DNA of 64,000 nucleotides from Gamarada debralockiae. Taxonomy: Eukaryota; Ascomycota; Leotiomycetes; Helotiales; Hyphodiscaceae. The position numbers and the translations under genes are program-made. Position 1 is the stretch's first letter; each line of letters opens with the position of its first letter. The notes under the pieces are model-generated. The model did no database searches, had not been told where the DNA came from, and saw only the letters and a program-made list of their open reading frames with translations. Positions 36,338 to 48,671 of the stretch are shown piece after piece. Where the stretch lies: the NCBI GenBank assembly GCA_002803225.1, contig NXFV01001601.1:62001-126000 (forward strand), in the 5' to 3' direction.

Positions 36338-39300
36338 TTACCTAGTACCTGGGATGAAAGCTGCTGCAATAGAGATTTGTCCTCTTCCTTGTACTTCACC
36401 GCCAGCTGGGTATCGCGCCTCCCATCTCATGTTACGTTCGCTTACAATCATGACTAGTTCATACTCAACCTTATAGTGTCTTCTTGCTTTGACGCCTTCT
36501 TCTGGCTCTACTGGCTGGATGAGGTTGCACTCCTTAAGAAAAGTCATATCAACCTCAATTACCCCAACAATTGCAGCTCCTACATTGTCAAATTATCAGC
36601 TAGAGGTCTCACTGTGGCTATTACCCTATTGTCCCTTACGCACCTTTGTTTCTCTTATGATTTCTCCGATAGTGGGATTCCATTGTATCATCTGAAACAA
36701 ACAGGACTTCCTTGCATTTGAAGGGCGTGCCTTCTTCTGCGTCAAAAATATAGAAGACTTGTATGGGATACTCTTGCTCAGTTGGGATCTCATCTCCCTA
36801 CAAAGATAGTAAGTAACAATCCTAAGGGTCTAGTTTTGATGTAGACTATAATACTAACCTTATTGATAAGCCACCAAATAGTATTCTTCACATACTTTCT
36901 ACCGTCCAAAGGCTCAGTAAACGGGCGGATTCCCCTGTGAGCAGGGAATACGTCTGGTTGATGTTCTTCAGTACACAAGAACCCGTAGCTAGAGCGGCTA
37001 ATACGTTTCGGACCGTCTTTCTTATTGAGAGCTCGAAGGACTGCTCCGGAAGAGACAGCAGTTTCGCTGCTATAGTAAGTCTCAATAGCAGGCAGATTGT
37101 TCTTGAGCACCTACGCAGTTTTGGGGACAATTAATGTGATATTATCTCTTTGATAGTTCCGCATCTTTGCGAGTTCTCTTGCCAAATATGACCGGAGTGA
37201 AGGAGAGTTGGCAAAGCCTCCAATGAGAATCACTTTCTACGTAACATTAGAGGCTTCGGATTGCTTCTTATAGATGGAGCTGGTGACAAACCTTCACATT
37301 TATCCCCTTCTCCTTTGCAAGCTCTAGTTGGAGTCTCATAAGAACGGCAACCCTCTCCAAGGTTGGGAGGAAGATTTCCTCCAGGTCAGAGCTATATTAA
37401 ATTTGTTAGTAAAGCCTTATTATCTGTGCCACTAGATATATCAGATTACTAACTGTTCAATCCTGACTCTATTATTAAGAAATCGCTTTTTGGGACTTAA
37501 GTTGGCCCGTAAGCCTGGTATGTAGATGATCTCAGATAGAATATTGGGTGCGACCACATCGAGAGATCTTTTCATTTCGTTTTCGAAAGCGATTACCTGG
37601 GAATCTATAATGCTTTCAATAGTTAAGCCGTTTACTTCGAGGTAGTCTTCACCCTCCAACCTAGCACGTAGATGCCTCCGAAATGCCTCGTTGAGATAGC
37701 TAGAACCGCAAAGACTGCCTTGGTCCATTTAGCATATTACGGAGCGATCAAGGAGGAGGTGAAACTTACCTCTTGCTTCGATACCCCCTGCTTGTAGTCT
37801 GAGGGGATAAGTTTTATCGACAGTATAGGTTATAGCGTCAACAGTACCTCCACCCGCATCAATAAGCACAAATGTTTCCTTGGGCTGCAAAGGTTAATGT
37901 TATACTTACGTTTTTACAGCAAGAGATTAGGAACTTACCAAAACTGAAGTAGTGCTTGCAAGTACATATGCTGCTGCAGCTTCGGGCTCCGAGACGATGA
38001 AGAGATTATTCACGCTACCGTTTTCTACACTACCGAACCCCGATTTATAGATAGCTCTTTCTATGTTTGTTTGCATTATTCGGCCGGCCTTTGGTGTCCA
38101 TATAGGCGGTACACAGAGGACAAACTCAACCGGGCAGGCGTCTAAGAAGTCGTGGAATTTTATAAGCTCGTCTTTGGCATGAGAAAAAAGATACTTGAGG
38201 TAGTCTGCAATGACGTCTTCGTTATATTTGATAATCTTCTCGCGCTTTAGTTCTTTATAGTTTGATTCGAGGTCGACTCTAACTTGTTGCGTATGATAAC
38301 TCTCGTCCAAGAGCAGCTTGAACTTCGACATGCGTCTGTTTGGATTGCGATTTGTATCTGGGAATCGTAGTTGTCTTTGGACTTTATAACCCCAGAAAGT
38401 ATCCTTGTTCTCTTCATCGTCGGCATCTTCACTAGTCTCCATGTCCGGGTCTTCATCTGGATCCTGATCTCTATTATGCATCCGATCGTCATCTAAATCA
38501 TCTATTATGATATCGCTTGGTCGGTTCCTCGCTTCCAAGAGTGAATGATCCAGATATACTTTCTTTGGATACCAAATCTCAGTAGGCACCTCCTTTCTCT
38601 TGCCCCCAAGTCCGAAACACGGCTCGTTGGGATAGTTGATAATGCTCTGGATTTGATCCAGGTAAATATGGGCATTTGGCTGGTCGTCTGTCCCAGTGTC
38701 TCTGGGGAGAGCGATAAACGACACCGAGGAATAAGTCGTTCCAAAATCAATAGCGACGATGAAGCGTTTGTCGCTTGTTAGCCCTCCTGGTGGCGTTCCT
38801 GCATCAGACATCTCAATATCCGCTGATGACCCGCGGACAGTGGAACCTCCTCGTACAGTTGGCGTTGATCCTGTTCTGAATCCTTTGGGACTGTTGAGCT
38901 TATCATTCTTTATAAACCCCCATAATCTGATTTTGTCATCGAATAGCTTCTTCCTATGAAAAGTCTTAGCTGATTTCTAACGGCGAGGACCAAGAAAGTC
39001 ATTGGGGAAAGATTCAAAGCATACGTTATCGAAAAGTGATATCGATTTTTGAGAATATTCGCAACATCGTGAAAAGTTTTGTTTTCGTCGATATACAAGC
39101 GCAGTATGATAGGCTTTATCCGTTCCCATTCCTGAGCAGGAATTCGCTGCATGTACTTTCTGGTTGGTGAAGTTGACAGGATCCAATTATTCCCTATGAG
39201 GATCGGATCGGTGATTGAAGTCGCCTGAAGTGAATCGTTGTGCGGCGATATTGAGGCGGGCGCTCCAACATACTCATCGTCATGTTTTCCTTCGCTGTTA

Positions 39301-41082
39301 AAATCAAACACTCGGGGGTTGCCTTCAAAATCGTCGATTTTGTCATCACATGATGTCTCAGATTCAGTCCCCCATTTACCCCTGGTCTCCGTGTGTTTCG
39401 TGTTAGTCGGGCTCAATGTGTCTGAGCCACGGATATCAGGGTCATGCTTTACAGAAGATTGAAACGGGAAACTTTGCTTTACTTTCACATCACTCTCCAC
39501 TGATTCCTGCTTGATATGCTTGGCTGCAAGCAGATTAGGCGAAGCGACTCGGCCGAGCGGGATGATAGCGGGGTCATCAGGGAGATAAGTCCAGACAGAA
39601 ATCGGCAGTGAGACTAGAAGAAGGGTAGAGTCGCATTTGAACGCTGCCTCGACATGCACCGATGCAATATCCGCAGGCATTGTTCGCAGCCAGTCGACGA
39701 ATAAACCAGGTGACAATTCGTTGTAATGTATGTCTTCCGTGAGTCTGACTGCTAGAAGCATCCTGGGAGCATCTGATTCCCAACACGGATCCTGCTCTTT
39801 AGGCCAGTGTGGAATAGATGAAGGAATACTGTGAGCAGTGGCTTCCGTCTTTTCTTCCTGCCTTTTATGAAGCCCTTGGCCCGCAATTGTGTCTTGGTTG
39901 GAGGAGAAATCACCTTCCAACGCCCTTGATGACGATAAATTAGATGATTCGACTGGATATTGAGAGTCTTTACCAAGACGTGGATGCTTGCTTAACGGCA
40001 CTGGTGAGTCGCCTGTTGAAGGCCGTTTCCGATTAGCCGACAAAACTTCAGGATGCAGGCCCTGGGACACCCCAATCTCCTCGGCTGGATCTTTCGTTGA
40101 AGAAGTTCTGTTGGTAGTAAGCTGTATGCCTCTCGGGAAGTTTTTGTCTGATCTCAGAGAAAGGTGAGTAGGTGGCGGATACTGTTCATTGGCGACACCT
40201 TGAGATATATAGGATTGGCTTCTTCGGAACATGCCGGCATAGAGCTCCCCAATGGAAAAGGACTTTCTGTGGCTGGACTCTATCTGCCGCGCCATTTCCC
40301 TCAATTGAATAATCAAGGAGTTTGTGAATGAATATTGCCCGACGCCATTGGCCTTATTAGCCCAGGGACAAGCTGCTAAGAGTTCAGTCACACCATTACC
40401 TTCTCCCCCGTCGACGGTGCCGGCGTGGCAGCAATCCAGTAGTATCAAAGCATCGCTCTGGGCTTGTTGGAGAACTGCTTGTATGGCTGTCCAGGTCACC
40501 GATGCACATTTATCGTTTGTCTCCGAAGCCCTAAAAACGCAGTAAATATCAGAAGACATGGTTACTGCGGAACATAATTGATGGCACATACCTAGCCCAT
40601 ACAACCTCTTTTGCCTGCGACAATCTTGCGTGCCCTCCATAATATACAATCTTCAGATCTGCCGGGTCATCGTTATTCATCTCAATGAACTCTATGATCT
40701 TGGTGTTGACTTTAATATGACTTCTTTCATCCGGAATCTTGAATTCTTCTACATTGTAGTGATAGAGGTCCTCTAAGACTCTCCGCAGGCCTGAGATTTC
40801 GGAATCAACAGGTAGTCTCTCGTCCCCGCTAGCCCACGAAAACATCAAGACGTAAACATTCGTATATCTCGAGTGGTTCGGGGAAGGAAATGCCGTCTTC
40901 ACTGCTCTCTGGAGTTGCTTCCCAAAATTCTGCATGTTTGTATGTTTGAGCGTCCGCGATAACTCTTCGGGTCGAGGAGGAGGAGAGGGTGAGGAGAATG
41001 AAGTCGAAGAGCTTCGCATTTCGTCAAATCCGGAATCGTTCGTGCCCGAGTCGCCATCTTCTTCCACGTTGCTAATAGACAT
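36338..41082 (-). CDS. Caspase-Clr5-Hsp70 fusion protein
   Basis: One gene of ten exons: 41082-40592, 40530-39025, 38953-37939, 37884-37770, 37718-37454, 37391-37292, 37236-37115, 37069-36859, 36797-36644, 36579-36338. All junctions are GT-AG and all phases agree, giving 1406 residues. Residues 70-330 are a caspase-fold (C14) domain with the His in YYGGHA (about 151) and the Cys in LLDCCHAG (about 198). A linker includes a small folded segment (WTYLPDDPA). A Clr5 domain follows (about 632-682); its second half lies beyond an intron (39024-38954), and F to W spacing across the splice is the expected 14 residues. The last 690 residues are an Hsp70/actin-type ATPase: DFGTTYSSV, LIDAGGGTVDA and VILIGGFANSPSL. 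Two shorter genes could be predicted, because the Clr5 exon reads through its intron to a stop at 38910 and an internal ATG exists at 38811. The role is unknown; a proteolytic switch coupled to a chaperone-like sensor is speculation. Confidence 0.82.
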
Positions 41083-41979
41083 CCCTGTGCCTTTCTCCCC
41101 GGTTACGTTCAGCGTCGCACTGTCGATTTATCATTAGCAGATAGAAATAGGGTGAAGCGGAGGTGGCACCTCTGCAGACTTCCACAATTCCCTGGAAGCA
41201 GACATCCATCGGTCTTATCATCCATCGAGAATTCCCTTTCATCTGCTGCCACCTTCGCAAGGCAGGTAAAATCGCCTTTGATGCCTTTGATGTCGAAGAG
41301 AAGCTTCAGATGTTATGATGTACTCGTACAGATGAAATGCGAAATAGCAATTTTATCATGAGAAATTTTAGCAAAAGGAAAAAGAGATATTCGAAGGTGG
41401 AAATGATGTTGAGGCAGAGAAAGAGTCAGCCTCGTCTTGGCAATTCGGTGACGGAAGGGGACACGTCCACACTAGTGATTAATTAGCGACCAATTATACC
41501 TAGACATGAACCATTCCTGCATTTAAATTCCAATAAGACTACGAATGTGCGGTGACAGGATTATTCATTCATCAAATCCTACAACTCCTCGGACATTGAT
41601 ATTTGTCGTAGAGGTTGTTCATCATAGCAGATGTAGGCCTCATCACCCAACTTGAGAAGTAGAGGAATCTTGCTCAAGCGTTTTCTTGACTTGGGTTCCC
41701 GAAAATGGAGTGGTATGCTTTGTCACTCATCTTGGAACTCCATGGAGATTGAACAGGGTAGATTTTGGGGGATTGGGGGCCGGAGATGCTGATTGGAGGT
41801 GGAGTGCAGGGCGAAGCCACAGGTACAGAGAGCAACTAAGCGAGGCAGACACCTAGCTCCGCTACGACACCTTTTTCTTGACAAAAACTGATCTCCTTCT
41901 CTTTGAGACATGATCGTTTGCTTTTACATTATTTAAACCACCCGTGCTATGCCCCCACCACGGCGGAGTAATAGGTGCC
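41083..41979. other. Intergenic region upstream of the caspase fusion gene
   Basis: Only short ORFs occur. It is the 5' flank of the fusion gene on one side and of a decayed gene on the other. No feature can be named. Confidence 0.5.
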
Positions 41980-44264
41980 ATGTCCAGCATTACTGGAATT
42001 CTCGGTTCGCAGGTCAAATAAATACCGGCATCACAAGGCTGAACGACATCTTCCAAGATTGCCGGTCTGCAACCGAGACAGTCGACCGTTTTCTACCTGA
42101 ACTGGAGTCTCTCAAATAGACAACTAATCATGTCGAAGTAATTTAGACGGCACTGGGCGATCGCAACAGTTCTGCAATGCAGGAACCTTGGCATCCTTAC
42201 AAATCTATTTGGAGGATTGCAAAAATGATGTAGAGGATTGGGTCGATCAAGCTCAGAGAAGCCGTTCGACTTTTGGTAGAGGCGCACAATTGGCATTCAA
42301 GGAATGCCTAGTTGCTGTTAATAAATAGAGCGTCAAGGGCATCTTTACTGAGATCGCCATGCACAGAGACAACATCTCCCTCAAGCTGTCGATCATAGGC
42401 AGGTAATTGCTCGAACTTAGTTACTATGTACTATACTTACAGAAAGTCAACCGATATCAAGGAATCGAACACTCAGTCATTTCCACCGAATTGAAGTCGA
42501 AGCTTGATGAAGTAGCCGATTCCAGCGAGGCGGATGACCAATTGACCACCGAGAGCTTGCAACGTCTCCAGAGTCGGATGGATCAGTTCTTCGTCCAGCA
42601 GAGACTTAGCTTTTGTAGCTTGGAGAGGCGTGCTTCAAGAATCGAGTCTTTGGTCTCGTTCGGTGGTGGCTCCCATTGAGTTTCAAGAGGAGGTAGCCCT
42701 CTCCTCGAGAGACGGGATTCATTATCGTTTCACCCGAGGAGGGCGTACCTGAGCTGTGGAGAGAACAGACCGTCCTCTTTACCAAGTCTAACCCATCATA
42801 CTCAAAAGAAAGCCATCGTATTTCATCCCGCCAACCTCCATGGATCCTTCTCGTCGCTGTATTCTGGAAGAGCCTCCCCTATTTTCACAGCAAGACAGCC
42901 TAGGCGGTCCACTTTATCTCAGTACAGACTACGAAGGTATCAGGCCTTTACAACTTTTGAATGGCTAAGAATATTTCTCCACTTCATTATTGGCGGGGCT
43001 GTCAACTGGAAGTTCAAGTTCATCAAAATCCCCTCCACAATGCAACCTCAGCCCACCGCCAGCTTTCGTATCATACTCTGCTCTATCAACACTCCATCGT
43101 CCGGTAGCGGAACCCCCCCACTCCCATAACAGCGTGTTTTTGTGAATTTTGTTCGAGACCTCGAACTTTTCCGACTATGATTGGTTTAAATAAGATGAAA
43201 GGGCACTCTGCCTCATCAATGATAACTAATTCCCTGGACAGGAAGCATGAATCGAAGACGAAATACAACTGCAACTACTGTCAGAAACAGATTCAGACAT
43301 AGGCTGAGGTAAAATGTCATCAAAGCCGTCTTCATCTTAGATCGTAGTCGTGTGGCAGGCTTCTGGACGTTTATTCGGCTTCGAAGTTCAACAGTTCAGC
43401 ATCCGCCTTTCATGTAGAGCCAGGGGACCTGGATTCTTGCGTTTGTGGGTACTGCGGGGAGCGATTCAAGTTTGCTATTGACGAAATAAATCTGGAAATT
43501 CGTGCGGCCCACCTCCGCCAACTGCACCGTTTTGGTGAATGTAGTTCTGTCGAGAAGCTCTATCGAGTAGATCACTTTCGACACCATCTGAACCATAGCC
43601 ACAACGTAAGAAGTAGGAAATGGAGAAACATGTTGGAGAATGCATGCATGGCAGATGAACTTCTATATGCAGATACACAGAAATAGGTGACACAATCCGC
43701 TTTCAAAGCAGCCGAGGCAATTTTCGAGACTATCGCTGCAGAGTATTCAGATGACTTTGCTGAGTATATCAAGGTATCTCAAATGGTTCAGAGACTGCGA
43801 AATTATTCCGAGATAACTTAGTCTCTTCAAAACATAGGGTGTTTATGCCCTCGAGAACTTGAACTAAGATCTATACTCGGGTGGGTCACAGCGAGCCTCG
43901 AGGCGAAAGGCTTCGCCTGAGAAACGTGGCATGGGACAGAGGTCGCAGCCTGGATGACATAGACGAGATGTTGGAAGGCCATAAGTCTGAGAGGCAAGGT
44001 CCTCAAAAGGAGCATCCAGAAGAAGGAATCTTCCTGCTCTGGGGAAAGAAGCCACCGCCGTCCGAGGCTCGAGCATGGCGTACGCAAACGGATCGCATCA
44101 ACGCATGGCTGTTGCAATGTTTAGAATCCTCCAAAGAGCAAGCCGCTCTCCATCCCTCATATCTACCTGACCACTCGGAGTTAGATGATGGCCAATGGAC
44201 TCTTCAAGTGCTGAAGTTCTGGTCTCTGGACGGAGCAGCGATGTGGGCTGGGGACAGAGTCTGA
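41980..44264 (+). pseudogene. Decayed fungal protein gene: helical N-terminal domain plus C2H2 finger
   Basis: Coding traces follow one another on the plus strand. A start at 41980 (MSSITGI) meets a stop within 15 codons. In a shifted frame, TRLNDIFQDCRSATETVDRF runs to a TAG at 42118-42120. After that, TLASLQIYLEDCKNDVEDWV and FKECLVAVNK run to another TAG and then on to about 42400. A segment at 42430-42679 is a helical coiled stretch. From 43416 to 43686 an open frame encodes a C2H2-like unit (CGYCGERF, then CSSVEKLYRVDHFRHHLNHSH, written here as two adjacent pieces). An ORF at 43881-44264, with DRINAWLLQCLESSKEQ, looks like the C-terminal end. The repeated interruptions make an active gene unlikely. 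Family members of this style are putative transcription or signalling proteins of unknown role. Confidence 0.55.
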
Positions 44265-44683
44265 ACTACAACGGCGCTGTTGACAGCGAGGGGGCCGTGC
44301 ATTCTCAAAGGGCCTTTCTGTAAAACGAGAGCCGATCTGTGAGATGGCAACAAAGCATGCGGAGTTGGCGGACTCGTAGGTTGATATACAGCGCCGGAAC
44401 AGTGTTGCACGTGATCAGGAGCCACGATGCTTAAGTATAATCATGCTTTTTATGTATTAACTCGAAGTAGGGATATTTCGGATTCTAATGACCACAATCC
44501 GAGCTACGACTGTAATTCGAGACGACCAAAATTCAGCGAAGACTTGGCATGACAGTGAGAGTGGACTCCCTTTCACTTGCAGAGTAGTAGACGAGAGCTG
44601 ACGACGAAGTGAATGAGATACAGGCGAATATCTCATCGAGAACCGATTCTAGAGTATACAGGCACGCCTCTCCCCCACTCCTT
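44265..44683. other. Intergenic spacer between the decayed gene and the HeLo-like/C2H2 gene
   Basis: 419 bp without a supported feature; it contains the 3' flank of the minus-strand gene that ends at 44684. Confidence 0.5.
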
Positions 44684-47600
44684 TTAGAAAATAGCAGCTT
44701 TCATATCATCAAAACACACCTCATCCGAGTCAGCATGTACTTCTGTTCCTATCTCTGTGGAGTCAGAGTCGTCATCCTCATTGTCAGAAGATACATCCTC
44801 CACCTTTCTCCTCACGCGTTCGCTTTTCTCTGCACTCACAATCGTAACATTGAATCCTCGACAAGCGAAATCAGCGTCCCTAATCTTGGCCATCAAAGCT
44901 TCTAATCTCTGTTCATGAGGCTTGTGATCAAACAAGGGAAGACGAGATAGTACCAAATCGAGGTATCTGAGCACCTGTTCGCAAAGCTCAATGAGAGACT
45001 TCTCGTAATTCTCTTCCAGGCTCATACTATGCCATTGCTGATACATACTCTCCAGTACATTATATCTAGCCACTAAAGCCGCTACTTCAGATAACTCCTC
45101 GAGGGTTTGGCTGTCTCTCACTATCTCATAAGTCGATCGACTTTCCAACAATTTCTAAATCTGCCAGTGAGCATGATGGGAGGTCGCTGGTGGGATTTCC
45201 CCGTACCTGTTCGGTGTAGCATAAACATGTCCACACGAAGGCACAGGTCTTGAAATTTAGCGTCTCCTGCATGACCTTCAGAATCTCGTGATAGCGGCCG
45301 ATTAACGAAACAGTTGAAGTCGTGGTTGCAATTGGAGTTTCAAGTAGTTGCATTCGTGCCTTCCCTATAACGAGTCGCAGTCTAGTCGCGGCCAGACGTG
45401 CCACTGTATCTTCCGAGGCGCCTAGGGAGACATGTAGATTTTCATGAGCTTCTGTCCAAGCTTTGGATAAATTTTTGGAGTTTTCGAGGTCACCAGCTCG
45501 GAGTTGTGCGAAAGCTCGCATCCAAAGATCCTTGTTCTGCACGTTGGAAGGGAAGTCTTTGTGTATCTGACGGTTGACTTGCTCTTCATTCTCGGGTGAA
45601 CTCTTCCCATACGGGATGTTTGCAAGCTCCTTGTTCGGACTGTTCTCTGACCATTGTCTCCAACCTGAGAACAAAGGCTGGTCTTGGCTTCGTGCTAGAG
45701 GGAGACTCTGTCCATCTTGCATGAAAGACACTGGCTCAAAGATGCGAGTTGGACTGGCGTTGATATCACTAGGAGCAGGCTTGATCTCTGAATTACTAAA
45801 ATTGGGTTCAGTGGTGAATTTTAACTCTGTCTCAGTCTTTGGGGGGTCTCCTGATGGTCGATTGCCTGCCATGTCAGATGACTCCGTGGCGAACTTTGCG
45901 GGATGGGCGCAATCAGAACCAGAGCAATCCCTTCGTGAATCCCATTGGAAGGAAGGAAACGGTGGTACATCGGTCTCAGCCTCTGGGATCCTCAAGATAG
46001 GGGGGGTTCCAGGATCAAGAAGATCGAAGGAGACGTTACTCCTGCCATCGGACGATGCTCCAGTAACGTCGGGTGAATCTGTAGGGCGAACCTTGACAGT
46101 ATCCGCTACATTTGTTCCTACCGGTACTGTTATGCCTCCAGAGCGTTGTAAAGGAAGAGGTATGGAATCGTTAACCCCAGGACGAGAACCATCATATGAG
46201 TATGAGTAATATGACTCTTCACTCCATCCTTCTTCGCCGTACTCTTGTATCGACATGTTGTCTCCGGTGTACGTGGGATAAGCAGTATAAGCATTCGAAT
46301 CAGTGGGCGAAGAAGTCTGATAAGTGGTCGCTTGATAGTATGCCGTAGGCCAAGTCGTGGAACCTTGAGGCGGATATTGCGTCGGATTGTTGACAGGAAT
46401 GCTCGGTGCGTAGACAGTTTGACTCCAAGAACTAGAGGCTGCTGCTGATGTACTGTCCACTGCCCCAAGTCATCAGTATTTTATGCCTTGAGCAATGAGG
46501 TACGAGACTAACCGATGACTTCGGGATGTTTGGTTTTCATATGGGCTTTGAGTCTTGATGCCCGTTTGGTGCCTTCGTAGTCGCAGCCAGGCTGAGAACA
46601 GAACTTCACTTCTCCATGTCTCTCCTCCTCATGCCTCGTGAGGTCTCCCTTGCGTCCAATGCTGACATTGCACCCAGGGACAGAACAGTGAAGACGATTT
46701 CGAGTCCTTTGCCGAGTATTCATTTGGCTAGGTAGAGTTGTGCTGGCTTTGCGGTATGTTGGAAACTCCTCGCCCCTCAAAGGCAGAAGAGAGGAAGTTC
46801 TTGCATCTTTATATGCGATAGACTCCGGGGGCGGAAAGGGCGATAGCGAAAGATGCCGTTCTTCACCCTCTTCACTCCCTCTCTCCAGCTCCAGATTGTT
46901 CAGATCAGGCAGAGGCAATATAGAAGCCCAAGATTCAGCGGCTGCACGATTCATATTGAATCTTTTCATAGCTGTTTCCACCATCTCAGCTCTCCATTCT
47001 GCGATAATCGGATTCGGCTGCGCTAGAGAACGATCTGTGGTGTCATTTGAGAGCAGCTCTGAAGATTTGTTCGATAGCACTGTCTGACTACCTCGCAATG
47101 CACTCTGTCGACCGGCTAATATCCCAGTAGTGTATTTTGGAAGCGGCTTATCGTAGGGCTCGCTAGGATACAATTCTTTGTTCTCTGATTGAACATTTGA
47201 GCAGGCGTGAGGTTGCCCTCGTTCGGGCTGATGGTTAATCCCGTCAGACAGAGTAGACCCCTCATACTCGAGAGTTTCCTCGCTAATGCGGTTGCTGCTA
47301 CTCTCTGTACTTTGGGGATGCTGGTCGTCCTCCAAATAAAGGCCTGTAAGTTCCGGATCATTGACATCTTGTCTTGAAAAGGGTACTATAGAAGGACTCA
47401 ACGGACTCCATAGCTTGAGGAATTTGCGTGAAGATATTGGACTTTGGCAAGGCAATGGCGGAAATAAATAGGGAAGCACTAGGCTGTTCCACCTCCCTTG
47501 ATGTGGTCCTAATAGGACTTTGGGTGGCGCAATGTAGTGAGGTTGTTGATGACGATAATGATCGCGAGGCATCGGGTGGCTCTGCCGCCTTTTCAGAAGA

Positions 47601-48254
47601 ATCCAAGCTTCTCTGAGTCTCCACACTGGTTTGAGTGACCCAGGGAACAAGAGTGTTCCCAGACTCTGTCGACGATAGACATGATTCAGAACTCTGGCCC
47701 GCTGAGATACCCGCCAGCTTCCTCCTCGCCTCCTCCATCTCCTCCGCAGTCTCTTTCGAAAGCTGTTCATCCTTCGGTCCCTTCAGCAAACTCGGATTAA
47801 CCACGCCCATTGAATCCATCATATGGTCAGCTTTGAGAGCGCTCAACAAGCTCAGCGTTCCCATGAGGCTCAATTTCAAATCCCTCAGCCTCGCCAACAA
47901 CTTCATGATCTCTTTCTCCTTGAACACCCATTTTACTCGGGCCAGGAAGCTCCTGCTCCTTAACTTTCGTAGAATACGGTCGATTTTGACGCATATTGAT
48001 GCACAATCACCAATGATTTTTGCTGTGAGTCGGTACACTCGGTCCGAGTAGCGATGTGTCTTGTCGTTGAGGAGGCTTGACAGGAGATGCAGCTCTTCTG
48101 AGAATGTCTCAAGGTCCCTTGCCAGGTCCTTGATATCTGATGGAGCATTGGATAGAGCATCTCCGACCTCATAAAGCGTCTTTGAAATGGAGTAAACGGT
48201 CGCTGCTAGCTGCAGTACACTCGCGACAGATCCGATCACCTCGAGGCCCGACAT
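44684..48254 (-). CDS. Protein with HeLo-like N-terminal domain and two C2H2 zinc fingers
   Basis: Four exons: 48254-47387, 47343-46513, 46459-45207, 45154-44684, giving 1140 residues. The first junction is the least certain: I place a 43-nt intron at 47344-47386 because it links the two frames in phase, but a slightly longer intron there would also fit. The start, MSGLEVIGSVASVLQLAATV, is the hydrophobic helix of the fungal N-terminal (HeLo/STAND-type) family and is followed by about 130 helical residues. After a disordered stretch come two C2H2 fingers, CSVPGCNVSIGRKGDLTRH and CSQPGCDYEGTKRASRLKAH. A long disordered region and a C-terminal all-helical domain (about residues 830-1100) follow, ending in an acidic tail. 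HeLo-type domains are known membrane-active cell-death effectors in fungi; joined to DNA-binding fingers the role is unknown. A decayed gene of similar style lies next door. Confidence 0.78.
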
Positions 48255-48527
48255 CGTGGCTCATGAAAATTTGGCAGTCGTTCAATCCACGGCCCGGGGT
48301 GAATCATGCGCATCAAACCGCGCCATCGCTGGTATAGATTGCTCTCAGAGAGACATTTAAGAATACACGCATTTTCATAGAGGCCGAATTTATGTGCGCA
48401 GAGGAGTTGTCGAAGTGGATGAAAATTCGCAAGGCTGATCGCGGCGCAGCCCGTGCGTTGGGCTATAGAGGTACATAAATGGACTGTTTTTTTCTGGATG
48501 GACTAAGTAACATTTGAACACTCGAAG

Positions 48528-48669
48528 ATTGGTAAGGATGGGCACCCTCAAGCGTCCTGGATTCTCACTTGAGGCCGGGTCGTTGAGAAAGCTCCAATAT
48601 TGGTAAGGATGGGCACCCTCAAGCGTCCTGGATTCTCACTTGAGGCCGGGTCGTTGAGAAAGCTCCAAT
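48528..48669. repeat. Perfect 71-bp tandem duplication
   Basis: Copies at 48528-48598 and 48599-48669 are identical base for base. Each contains a near-palindromic segment (CCTCAAG ... CTTGAGG), so each copy could form a hairpin. The identity points to a recent event. It lies 274 bp upstream of the HeLo-like/C2H2 gene. Confidence 0.9.
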
Positions 48670-48671
48670 AT

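Noticed and set aside
37069..37115. In-frame TAG in the Hsp70 part as evidence for a pseudogene
   Set aside because: The stop lies inside a 46-47 nt GT-AG intron; removing it restores PKTASETAVSSG in frame.
37927..38811. A separate Hsp70-like gene starting at the ATG at 38811
   Set aside because: The frame is open upstream of this ATG into the second half of a Clr5 domain, and an in-phase intron joins it to the first half, so an independent start is the weaker explanation.
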